Shown piece after piece: positions 21,152-30,098 of a stretch of 64,000 nt of DNA (its first letter is position 1; each line of letters starts with the position of its first letter). Source of the DNA: Trichomonas vaginalis G3 (taxonomy: Eukaryota; Parabasalia; Trichomonadida; Trichomonadidae). Made by a program: the position numbers and the translations under genes. Location of the stretch: the NCBI RefSeq assembly GCF_026262505.1, contig NC_067204.1, forward strand, positions 2,761,797 through 2,825,796, read 5' to 3'. The notes under the pieces are model-generated. The model had not been told where the DNA came from. It worked only from the letters and a program-made list of their open reading frames with translations, and did not search any database.

Positions 21152-21436
21152 TTATATATAATAATAAAAAATGTTTCCCTGAAAAGTGACAGAAAAGTGA
21201 CAAAACATGAAAACATATATAATTTGTGAAAAGCGACACATTATATAATGTTTTCGACCCAGAAGAAGGCTTCTCCCAGAAAGCAATGGAGGAGAAGAAA
21301 AGAGTCCTCCGAATTCACACCAGAAGACTAACAATTTTCCGAATAAAAACTTCATTTATACTAAACATCTTCAGGGCTAGAGGGCACGAAGTGCCTGGAG
21401 GCCCCACTACCTTTTTTTTTTTTTTTTTTTTTTTTT
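21152..21436. repeat. Terminal repeat of Polinton A with hairpin and 25-T end
   Basis: Nearly identical in inverted orientation to 46673-46951. It ends ...GGCCCCACTACC followed by 25 T (21412-21436). Just inside lies a two-level hairpin (21375-21410) with GGCAC-GAA-GTGCC at its tip and AGCCCC/GGGGCC-type pairing at its base. The left end of the element is outside the window, so the target duplication cannot be read. Confidence 0.75.
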
Positions 21437-22860
21437 ATTCATCACCTTATGGTATGCCCTAAAGCAATAGCATTATCAATTCTGCTGAATTGATCAACTC
21501 AAAATTCCAAAAAAAATTCAAAATTTCAAAAATGAAATTAAACAATTTGAATTTTCACATGAAAAAATCAATTTCGAAAAAAATTTGGAAAATCAAAGTA
21601 TTTGATAATTAGTCAAATAATCAATTTACATCGTTTTTACTCATAAAAAACAACTAATTTTTGATTTTGATATCATATTTTGATAAATACTCATTCCAGA
21701 GTTGACGTAATGTATTAATTATTGTTAGAGATATTGCTTTCGCAGCAAAATTCTTATTTCATGAAAGAAAAAAAAAATGATTTTATTCCAACAAAAACAA
21801 GTAAACAGATGAATGGAAACGTACTATATTTTCATAAATGTAGTAATCGGCGTGTCGGCTTTTGTTTATCATGTTCGAGTCAAAATGTATTAACTTGTAA
21901 TAAGAAATATTCGAAGATTATATGAAGTATTGAGCATTCTTTGTAGAAATATTTGTAATTCATTACTAACATATATAATAAAGTTGTTTTTTTTTCCTTA
22001 TTGCAATAATTTTGTCTGATTTTAATAACTTTTCATGTATACGAGTTGTGTGAATATGCATCATAATATGCGTAAATATACTTATTTGCGACGAATAATG
22101 TGGTTGCATAATGGAGGTGCTAAATTTTGATTTTTAATATGGGGCTTTGGTATGTATAATCATGTTCTTATCTCAACGTAGGAGTATTGGTGCAATATGA
22201 TTAAAATTTACGAGGGTTGATCTTAAATTGAATAATTCTGGAGTATAAATCACAATGCAGCTAATTCTATGTTAAAGATAGATACAGATTGTAGTAATCA
22301 ATTAGGGAGTACAAATTCATTCTTTCATTTCTGTCGTATTGAGCAGAAAGGAAGAGATCATAACCCTAGGAAAAAAAGCCCAAATTTGTCACTTTTCATA
22401 GTACGTTAAACTCAATTCGCTCGGCGAATGCCGAGCACACGTACTCATCATTCAACATAATATTCTCATTCTTTGGTTATTATAGTGCCAGACAACACAA
22501 GATTTCAAAGAATTACTTGAGTTTTCAATTAATCTTAATCCGATTTTAGATTTATCGAGAACTCCATCATCACAATCACATACTTCAGTGCGGTAACTAC
22601 AATTATCCATATACAGAAGGAAGTTCTTTTCGAACAACTCATTTGGAGTCTGTTTTGGAAAGAACTTCTTTCTGTCCGACTTAATTTCATAGTTCCTGAT
22701 CAACCAAAAGACAGAAACCACACACTATCTACTTAGGAAAGGAGTTCTTTCTAAATCTTCCTTAAATTGAGATTTTACGAGAGATAACCCTTCTATTGCA
22801 CTTAAAAATGAACATTTTGATATCTTTAGTATCACACATGGTCATATATAGTATTTCATC
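21437..22860. other. AT-rich intergenic DNA, no supported gene
   Basis: Several short ORFs occur (for example 21722-21925 and 22452-22721) but none has recognisable similarity or a convincing initiator. A perfect GCTCGGC-GAAT-GCCGAGC hairpin lies at 22419-22436. Confidence 0.6.
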
Positions 22861-22871
22861 TACATGAATAC

Positions 22872-22920
22872 ATTCATCTTTCGAAGTCTCTCATTAAATG
22901 GGAGGCTTCGAAAGATGAAT
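22872..22920. other. Hairpin D (23-bp stem, 3-base loop) of the GAAG-TCTCTCAT family
   Basis: Left arm 22872-22894 and right arm 22898-22920 pair along all 23 positions if two G-U pairs are allowed. The tip shares the sequence GAAGTCTCTCAT / ATGGGAGGCTTC with three other hairpins; the lower stem (ATTCATCTTTC) is unique. Confidence 0.75.
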
Positions 22921-23959
22921 CGTTTTATTCATACAACTTTAAATCTCGAACACATTTAGAGAGTGAGTATATCATTTTATTCTTGTTTTGAGTTTATTCT
23001 GATTCAAAATTGCAGTGAAAACAGAAGTTCACACATCATATCTGAATGTGAGCTCATCTATACTTATACGATCTCAATACCTCCACTCTAAGCATAAGAG
23101 GTGAAGTTATATAAAAATTATCAGATGCGTTGAAGTCTCAAAAGTATTGCCTGAATGCTTGTTTCATATTTGTCCAAGTAGTTTCAATGAATAAATGTAT
23201 TGTTTTTTATAATTTCGATTTATTTTTAGAAAATATTCAATATAAACCTTTATTGTGTTATTTACATCTCATAAATTCTCTGTCTAAATCATATAAAAGC
23301 GCGTTTTACCCCTATGAATCAAGAAATTCATTCAATATTCATGGTATATTTATTAAATTTATACGATTTACTAATAATCAATATTATATCCTCATAAATA
23401 GCAATATATTTTTGTAATCTATGATAATCATATACAATATTTGAAATCAAATTTTCATTAGTTTAGGTTCCTTGTTAATAGTAAACCATTATATTTATTA
23501 CTGATAATAAAATCTATGTGTCGTATTGAAATTCAATAAAATTACTTATTCGGTCCAAAAAAACAAATTAGATAAAATTTTTCTTTTTTTATGTAATTTT
23601 TGTTTTTCATTTTTCTCAAGATCCTATGTTATGTTCTAACTTTTGACATCATATCCTATCATGCTAGGCTATATATTATAGTATAGATCCAAGGTGATGT
23701 GATTTTTGCATCCCTGGGATGGACGATACACCCAAAGTGTCACCTTTTTTGGGATAACATGAATTTTAAATATCATGAGAGTTCTGCAAACCATATGCAC
23801 AATATCTATTCAGCCTGACTTCTTGTATATATGAGTTAGACTTCTTAAATATTGTGCTTGGGGCGATATAAGCATTTCCGAGATTACCATCGTGCTCTAT
23901 AGTATGCTACTTCTCCCTGGTTCTAGCTCAGTTCCAAGGATATTGGCGTTCAAGGATTT
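22921..23959. other. AT-rich non-coding stretch
   Basis: No supported gene. A minor inverted pair GCACAATAT...ATATTGTGC lies at about 23796-23862. A short region at 23665-23755 shares pieces with 25205-25290 in mixed orientation and may be transposon debris. Confidence 0.5.
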
Positions 23960-24014
23960 GGCAAGGTCCTTCCGAAGTCTCTCATTCGATGAGAGATTTC
24001 GGAAGAATCTTGCC
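23960..24014. other. Hairpin A (26-bp stem, TCG loop)
   Basis: Arms 23960-23985 and 23989-24014. Of 26 positions, 25 pair (two as G-U). Lower stem GGCAAGGTCCTTCC, tip GAAGTCTCTCAT. The lower stem differs completely from those of hairpins B, C and D. Confidence 0.8.
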
Positions 24015-24074
24015 TTAAAGTACTCCAACTCTTGTTCTTTTGTTCCTAAATAGTGAGAAAAGTTATTTGACTAC

Positions 24075-24137
24075 TTAAGGTAGAGATTATCCGAGGTCCC
24101 TCATTTGATGAGAGGCCTCGGATAATCTCTGCCTTAA
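24075..24137. other. Hairpin B (30-bp stem, TTG loop)
   Basis: Arms 24075-24104 and 24108-24137 pair at 29 of 30 positions with two G-U pairs. The lower stem is TTAAGGTAGAGATTATCC; the tip, GAGGTCCCTCAT with ATGAGAGGCCTC, is the shared tip with changes mirrored on the other arm. Confidence 0.8.
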
Positions 24138-24180
24138 AATTGTACACTTGTAGTCCATGAGAGTGTAAGTATACATTGAT

Positions 24181-24238
24181 AGGACAGCTTTCTTCTGAAG
24201 TCTTAGATTTGATGAGAACCTCAGAAGAAAACTGTCCT
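24181..24238. other. Hairpin C (about 26-bp stem)
   Basis: Arms 24181-24208 and 24212-24238, with one unpaired base near the tip. Lower stem AGGACAGCTTTCTTC, tip GAAGTCTTAGAT with ATGAGAACCTC. Fourth member of the family. Confidence 0.7.
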
Positions 24239-24259
24239 ATTTTATAGTAAAAGGAGTTT

Positions 24260-24310
24260 CAGGAGCTCCAAAGCTCCCTTTCGTAAGGATTAGGAGCTTT
24301 GGAGCTCCTG
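24260..24310. other. Perfect 18-bp hairpin E1 (CAGGAGCTCCAAAGCTCC)
   Basis: Arms 24260-24277 and 24293-24310 pair at all 18 positions around a 15-base loop. Two diverged copies follow at 24382-24432 and 24501-24555. Confidence 0.8.
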
Positions 24311-24381
24311 GTTCGTAGATGTGTTTCGCATCTTTCATCAGCAAAGGACATTTACCATCTGGGACTATGTTGATGGAGACT

Positions 24382-24700
24382 CAGGAGCTCCAAAGCTCCC
24401 TTTAGTAAGGATTAGAAGCTTTGAAGCTCCTGGTTCGTAGACGTGTTTCGCATCTTTCATCAGAAGAGGCCCAAATGGTAAATAGCCTCTGCTGATGAGC
24501 TTCAGGAGCTCCAAGGCTCCCCCTCGTAACGATTAGGAGCTTTGTAGCTCCTGAAGGTAAGGTAGGATTGCTCTGATCTCTAATCAGTAGATGCCATGCC
24601 TCATTATGAACTCTACTGACAAGAGATCAAGAGCTCCAAGGACTCCCTTTTTAGTTAGTGGCGTTCTCACCATTTAGTAGGATTGCTGATCCTACTAATG
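24382..24700. other. Hairpin cluster E2, H, E3, F, G
   Basis: Five more inverted repeats in 320 bp: E2 (24382-24432, 16/18 paired), H (24458-24497, CATCAGAAGAGGC with GCCTCTGCTGATG), E3 (24501-24555, 19/20 paired), F (24575-24591 with 24612-24628) and G (24674-24698, ten perfect pairs TTAGTAGGAT/ATCCTACTAA). No ORF covers them. The density is far above the surrounding sequence. Confidence 0.75.
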
Positions 24701-25571
24701 AAGTGATCACTTAGTATACGTTTTGAATAAATTGAATTTTTTTTTAGAATTTAGTATTTTTTATAGACATCACATGTATATTATAAATACATAAATATAT
24801 TCTTTAATTCAAAAAATTCAATTCGGTTTTGGGATGGGTATCCCAGCCCCAAGTATTCAATTTTATTCAATTTTTTAAGAATTTTGGGTTGGGATGCCCA
24901 GACCAAAACAAGCTTTATATTTTGATGTGTAGATACGTATGTGTGCATCATTGTTGTGTTATATATTATGTTTTTAAAGAAAAAAAATCTGATTCAAAAA
25001 AAATTATCACTAATTAGTTGATAATATAAAGAAAAAATAGATAAATTGTATGTTTTGAGAGTATTTATCCACATTCACTCATATGAATTCATTAAATAGT
25101 GTCTTTTTACTCCCAAATTTATTTTGAATTATTGAAATCAAAGAAAAAAATCAAAAAAAATTTCTCGAAATTTTTATTTTCAAAAAAAATTTGGATTTTA
25201 TATTGAAAACTGACACTGGGAGGACGATAGGGCTGGGATTGGAGATACCCCGCTCACTTGGGAAAAATACGGATCTATATTATAGCATATCCAAAAGGCA
25301 AGGAAATCTATCAGAGAAGCCTTTTTGACCTATCGTTGCCCTACCTCTTATTTTGCTTTTTCAAAAATTTTACGTGTAAACTTAATTTGCACAGATAGCC
25401 GTATGACACGACCCTCAACTTTGGTCTTAATTTTCAGTGACGCCTGTTGCCAGAAATTTGAATTAAAGTCAGATGGGCGTAAGTACACTTTAATTTTTGT
25501 GAACAAAACGTGCAATTTATTAAATAGAATTTCATAGTAAAAAAATATAGATAAATAAAAAAGAGAAGGGA
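24701..25571. other. Intergenic DNA with weak inverted pieces
   Basis: No gene supported. Fragments GGGGCTGGGATACCC-like near 24834-24860 (on the minus strand) and GGGCTGGGATTGGAGATAC near 25227-25250 suggest ends of a small decayed element, which I cannot define further. Confidence 0.4.
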
Positions 25572-27530
25572 TTATTCACGCTTTGGAACTTTATCCAAAG
25601 CTTCAAGTAATGCGCATTCATATTTCTTTCTGAGAGATTGCCACTGTGGCTTGAGTGTTGGTGTCAACATTCCATTTTCGACAGAAAACTCTTCTGTATC
25701 GAGAACAACAGCGGAGATTCTTTCGAAACCTCTCATTCCTGCCTTCTTGTGCTCGTCAGCAAGAATCTGGAGTACTTCCTTCTTGGCGATATCGGAATCA
25801 GCGATATTTGTGATTCCCGCCGCTTGCCATTTCTGAATTAATTCATGTGTTGGAACAACAACGGCTGCTGGTGAATCATGGTGGGAATCTGCATAAACAT
25901 AGATGTTTGCGACTCCTGGTGCGCTTCCGTATGCATCGTTAAGATTAGTAATGGCAAGATATTCTCCTTGAGAAAGTTTAACGAGCATTTTTGCGCGGTC
26001 GATGATAGAAATAATTCCTGACTCGGCAATTTGGACGATATCTCCGGTAGCGAACCATTCGTGTTTCTCATCAGCGAAAGCTTCGTCTGTGAGCTTCGGT
26101 TCCTTGTAGTATCCCTGGAATACATGTGGTCCTTTAACAAGCAACTCACCGCAGGCAGGAGTTCCTCGTGGATTGTACATGAATCCTTCGACTTTCCGCA
26201 ATTTGACCATGGAAACAGGTGTTATTGCGCCGCAGTCGCATGATGTGAACGCTGGGATCTCTTGGACTGTCAATCCGGCAGCAACTTCGGTTAATCCGTA
26301 GCCTTGAACGATATTCGGGCAAATTGCAACGCGAAGGAAGTCGTAGACCTCAGGAAGAATTGGAGCTCCACCCGAAACAAGGAATCTGACACGTCCGCCG
26401 AGTGCATCTGCGAACTGTTGGAAGATTATTCGGTCAAGAATGAAAGAATGTGGTCTTTGGGCTTTGATTGCTTCGGATTTCATCTTAATGGCCCATTCTA
26501 CGAGCATTCGCTTCGGTGCTGGAAGGGCTTTGACCTTTTGAGACATTTTATCTACCATTCTGTTCCAAACTCTTGGGACGCCGATGATAATTGTTGGCTT
26601 GAGGGCTTGGATATCCTCTGTAAGGCGGCGGATATCGCCTGTCGAGAAGCCAATGGCCGTTCCTTGGGCCATCATGACGTATTCGACGGTAAGTTCGTAG
26701 ATATGAGCTAACGGTAAGAAGGAAAGGAATGTATCTGATGTTGTGATGGATATGCCAAGGTTCGTGAAGCCAACAGCACCAGAAATTAAGTTATTGTGTG
26801 TTAAAACGCAGCCTTTTGGAGTTCCTGTGGATCCTGATGTGTACATGATGAAGGCAATTGTTTCTGGCTTTGGCATTTGTAACTCTGTTGTCTCTGTTTC
26901 ACCAGTTGTGACAATTTGATCCGCGGTATAGGTCATAATACGAGAATTTTCTGTGGATGGAGCTTGATTATCCATTGCAATGATGTGCTCGAGGACTGGG
27001 CAGTCTTTAGCGATAGAAAGGAGAGATTGGACCTTGGACGGATGGCAAACAACTGCTTTGCACTCGGCATGGTTGATAATGTACTGAGCAGCATTTGGAC
27101 CGAGGGAATCGTAGACTGGAACTACAATCATTGAGTTAGAATGTGCAGCAAACTGTGTAATTTCCCAGTATTGGCAGTTCGGGCCATAAATACCGACTTT
27201 ATCTCCGGGGTTAAGACCAATCTTGGAAAGACCACGGGAAAATGCAACGACTCTGCGGTAGAACTCGGTATAAGAGATATAATCGTATTTTCCATACTTG
27301 CCATCAGGTAATTTCTCGCGCTCTCCGGTAAAATTCTTTGGACCGTACTTGACAGCTGCTGTTTTGATCATGTCAGCAGTTGTTTTAGCATCTGGCATGC
27401 ATCTGAAAGTTGAAATCAATGTACCGCCGTTCTCTTCGAAAACGTGCTTGTTCACATAGACTGGACTTTCATTTGGATCACCACTATCTTCGTAAATTTG
27501 ATGAAGAACACGGCTTTCGGACGCGCCCAT
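25572..27530 (-). CDS. Long-chain acyl-CoA synthetase (AMP-forming)
   Basis: 652 residues. It activates long-chain fatty acids: fatty acid + ATP + CoA to acyl-CoA + AMP + PPi. The ANL-superfamily P-loop YTSGSTGTPKGCVLTHNN lies at about residues 229-246, PLAHIYE at about 270-276, the adenylate-site GYGLTE at about 405-410, and WFATGDIV at about 490-497. The C-terminal KLSQGEYLAITNL at about 518-530 is typical of eukaryotic ACSL enzymes. Length is normal for the family. There is no transmembrane segment, but the protein starts MGASES, a fit to the N-myristoylation consensus, which could tether it to membranes. The ATG at 27530 is chosen because the initiator lies about 10 bases upstream. Intact host gene. 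Confidence 0.93.
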   Translation of the reverse strand: MGASESRVLHQIYEDSGDPNESPVYVNKHVFEENGGTLISTFRCMPDAKTTADMIKTAAVKYGPKNFTGEREKLPDGKYGKYDYISYTEFYRRVVAFSRGLSKIGLNPGDKVGIYGPNCQYWEITQFAAHSNSMIVVPVYDSLGPNAAQYIINHAECKAVVCHPSKVQSLLSIAKDCPVLEHIIAMDNQAPSTENSRIMTYTADQIVTTGETETTELQMPKPETIAFIMYTSGSTGTPKGCVLTHNNLISGAVGFTNLGISITTSDTFLSFLPLAHIYELTVEYVMMAQGTAIGFSTGDIRRLTEDIQALKPTIIIGVPRVWNRMVDKMSQKVKALPAPKRMLVEWAIKMKSEAIKAQRPHSFILDRIIFQQFADALGGRVRFLVSGGAPILPEVYDFLRVAICPNIVQGYGLTEVAAGLTVQEIPAFTSCDCGAITPVSMVKLRKVEGFMYNPRGTPACGELLVKGPHVFQGYYKEPKLTDEAFADEKHEWFATGDIVQIAESGIISIIDRAKMLVKLSQGEYLAITNLNDAYGSAPGVANIYVYADSHHDSPAAVVVPTHELIQKWQAAGITNIADSDIAKKEVLQILADEHKKAGMRGFERISAVVLDTEEFSVENGMLTPTLKPQWQSLRKKYECALLEALDKVPKRE

Positions 27531-27540
27531 TTTTTTGAAG

Positions 27541-27548
27541 GAAATTGA
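27541..27548 (-). promoter_or_regulatory. Initiator-like element of the acyl-CoA synthetase gene
   Basis: TCAATTTC on the minus strand, 10 bases before the ATG. It fits the trichomonad initiator (TCA followed by pyrimidine/A-T bases) and matches TCAATT at the same place before the adaptin, cyclin and DOCK genes. Confidence 0.6.
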
Positions 27549-28254
27549 ATTATAAAAATTATTCCGGTTTGAGTGAGATTCCTCACAAATTTATCGGCTG
27601 ATCAAAAAAATTGTTGAATAGCAATAGTTGTCATTATTATGAATACTCTTCAAAATGGAAATGACAATATTAATGCTATCGTACTTATGATTGTGAAAGG
27701 GTTACGGTTTTTTGATTGTTATGGTTATTCGATTTCCTACTTACATCCGCATTAAACCTTAGCGATTTACTATCATATCCGATGCCATCATTTGATTTAA
27801 AATTATTTGGCAAATAATATCATACGATTTTACAGTTCAATTTCATTTTGGTTTTATCTTTTTTCAAATATCGAAAATACTAATACAATGAAATATAGAG
27901 AGAATATGTGTTTATGTGGAAGGAGAATTAGTCGCATATCTTTAATTTTTTTATGGATTTTAATATAACACCATTAATCAGGACGTTTTAACTTTAGATG
28001 AAATTTTGGCTCAATTTCTGTCAGTAGCTGTCCACAGGAATCATATATTTTTTTTTTGATATTTTTCAATATTCGTTTCAAACTGTATATTTTTTGGTCA
28101 AATAAGGTCTAAGATAAGATGGATTGCATGAAAGGACGATTCTACACTAGTTTTATTTTTCCTCACTGTTCCATTCAATATATCAATTTTTATACAATAT
28201 TTTGTTTCAGTTACATATCACTATCTTATCATGAGAATATAATATTAATTGAAT
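27549..28254. other. Intergenic DNA, nothing recognised
   Basis: AT-rich, with scattered short ORFs lacking initiators or similarity. Confidence 0.6.
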
Positions 28255-28704
28255 GGCAAACCCAAATTTTAGCTAAAAGTGACAGGGAAAAAAACGTTTA
28301 GTATTTAAAAAAAGACCGATGAGAGCTTCGTTCGAAATATAGAGGGAACTGAGAATGCGCAACCATTCTCAGGGAATATTGGATGCTATTCCCGTTCCCT
28401 CTGTATGGAAAATTGAGGTTTTCAAAGGGAGTTAAAATAATATCAAATTTATACTAATTTACTTCAAAATACAAAAGTATTTGACAGCTAAAATTAGTTA
28501 CTTTAGCAAGCCTATCAATACCCTTTTACGATTATTGCTACTTTTTCGAAATAAAAGTAAAAACAAATTTATACTAATTTACTTCAAAATACAAAAGTAT
28601 TTGACAGCTAAAATTAGTTACTTTAGCAAGCCTATCAATACCCTTTTACGATTATTGCTACTTTTTCGAAATAAAATAAATTTATTATCAAAAACCTTTT
28701 TTTT
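28255..28704. mobile_element. Terminal part of a short TIR element with 120-bp repeats, split by the MULE
   Basis: Begins GGCAAACCCAAATTTTAGC and matches, inverted, the sequence running down from 35576. It contains two copies of a 120-bp unit (about 28445-28675; TTTGACAGCTAAAATTAG inside). Its interior continues after the MULE at 34197 (CTTAGTCAAAATAAAAATG), which shows the MULE inserted into it. Non-autonomous: no gene of its own. Confidence 0.65.
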
Positions 28705-28849
28705 GGGCGCGTAAAGGGTTGGCGTCCTAAGGCGTCCTGATGTAAACTATTCAATTTTTGAGAAGTTTACACCATAATTGAATAGTTTATGGCGTCCTGA
28801 GAAGAGATTTCAATGGGTATGGCGTCCTAAAAAATAGAAGAAAATGATT

Positions 28850-29550
28850 TTTTCTCGATTTTTCTAGAAATTGAATTTTTTAAAAAAGAAAAAAATCAAA
28901 ACGTATACATTCAAGAGACTATAAATGAAGATTTTTCTATTTTTTTCATTCTAAAACATCTTTTTTTGGATAATTTTTTTTTAATAAATATGTAAGAAAG
29001 ATTGAAGAAAAAGTAAATTTACTTTAAGAAAATTCGTTTTACATGATGTAAGACCCATAACAACTATAATATTCAATTATTTAAATAAAAAAAGAAAAAC
29101 AGATTAAATGTATCTCACATCAAAATCCATTGACCTAAGGATGTTAAGTTTCTGTTTTTAAAAGTTGATATTTTTTTTTTAATTTTAAGAAATTAATAGC
29201 ATGTTATTAGACAATAGGAGTGTAATGATATTGACTAAACAGAAATGAGAGAATAGAGATATAATTTTGATAAGCAATATTGCGAACAAATTCTGAAGTA
29301 AAATCGCGATCAATAATTGAAAATTACGATCATGTACTGAAAAATGACGATCGAATTGAATGAATAGAATTATATCTAAGAAAAAATAAATTGTATTTAG
29401 AAGATGAACAAAGAAAGGGTATGCTAAAAATCATTTAACAATAAATGGAAATAAAACGAAATTGTTAAAAGAAAAAAAATGAAAATTGTTAAATAATATA
29501 TTATTTTTTAGTCATAAGAATAAAAATATAGTAGTTATAAAAGGAATTAG
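28850..29550. other. MULE left interior, AT-rich, no gene seen
   Basis: Very AT-rich sequence between the terminal repeat and the transposase 3' end. No ORF worth reporting. Confidence 0.6.
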
Positions 29551-29553
29551 ACT

Positions 29554-30098
29554 TCATATATCAATTCTTTTTCTCTGTAGATGTGGAACGTTTGCTTTTC
29601 GATCTCTTTCGATGAACTTGAAAATATAAGTTATTATCGCTGAGAATCCTTTCCGAAATAGGAGCTTTACGTTTAGGGGATTGTCAGATGAATTTTGTTT
29701 TTTATTGTTGATTTTGTTGTTATGGAAGATTTTTTTCTTATTTTTCAGAATTTTGCTTGCTATTAACTGAAACTTGTTTTGACGCCCAACAATAGCATTT
29801 GTAGTAGGAAGAATTCCCAATAACGAGCGCATTTTCGATAATTGTTTTTCAATATGATCAAGAAGGTCCAGCTTATGTTCTAGATTACTAGACATTTGAT
29901 TTGTAGAAGGATGGTTTTGATTTTTGGTTCTAAATCTGTAGAGTCTGCAATATTTGAATTTTCGGAGCGAATTGGAGCATCTGAACCTTGATTTGTATCG
30001 GCTTGCTCAAAATTAGTTTGAATTGGAGTGGATGAATTAAAATCTGGATGATTTAATGTTTCATTAAATAATGCCATAATTTTTTTCTCTTTTTTCAT
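29554..30098 (-). pseudogene. Downstream part of the MULE transposase or small second MULE protein, frameshifted
   Basis: Two overlapping frames with coherent coding character: one from 30098 (MALFNETLNHPDF...SNIADSTDLEPK) and one from 29895 (LEHKLDLLDHIEKQLSKM, then a Lys-rich basic tail). They change frame near 29890. The first frame meets the transposase reading near 30080 at an A-rich run, so this may be the transposase tail rather than a separate gene. No family recognised. Confidence 0.45.

Larger units (their letters stand above)
1..21436. mobile_element. Polinton (Maverick) element A, left end outside window
   Basis: A virus-like transposon of the Polinton family that occupies the left third of the window. 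Support comes from an rve-type integrase, an FtsK/HerA-type packaging ATPase, a capsid-like gene, a probable minor capsid gene and a terminal repeat that recurs inverted at 46673. Genes from 1 to 9400 are mostly on the plus strand; KilA-N and structural-type genes from 9888 onward are mostly on the minus strand. The last 7.8 kb nearly match element B, so the insertion is young by sequence divergence. The element is broken overall (more than twenty breaks) with some genes whole. No DNA polymerase B was seen; it may lie left of base 1. Confidence 0.85.

Noticed and set aside
21722-21925. 67-codon ORF with several cysteines
   Set aside because: No initiator before it, no recognisable finger spacing, AT-rich background where such ORFs arise by chance.
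22452-22721. 89-codon minus-strand ORF
   Set aside because: No recognisable domain, no initiator and no second copy to support it.
23130-23417. 95-codon hydrophobic ORF
   Set aside because: Composition reflects AT-rich DNA (Phe, Ile, Tyr, Asn); no start motif or similarity.
23665-25290. A transposon bounded by GGATCTATA-like and TGGGATGGACGATA-like pieces
   Set aside because: The matching pieces are in mixed orientation and short, so no consistent ends can be defined.
26304-26711. Plus-strand ORF of 135 codons
   Set aside because: Antisense shadow of the acyl-CoA synthetase gene.
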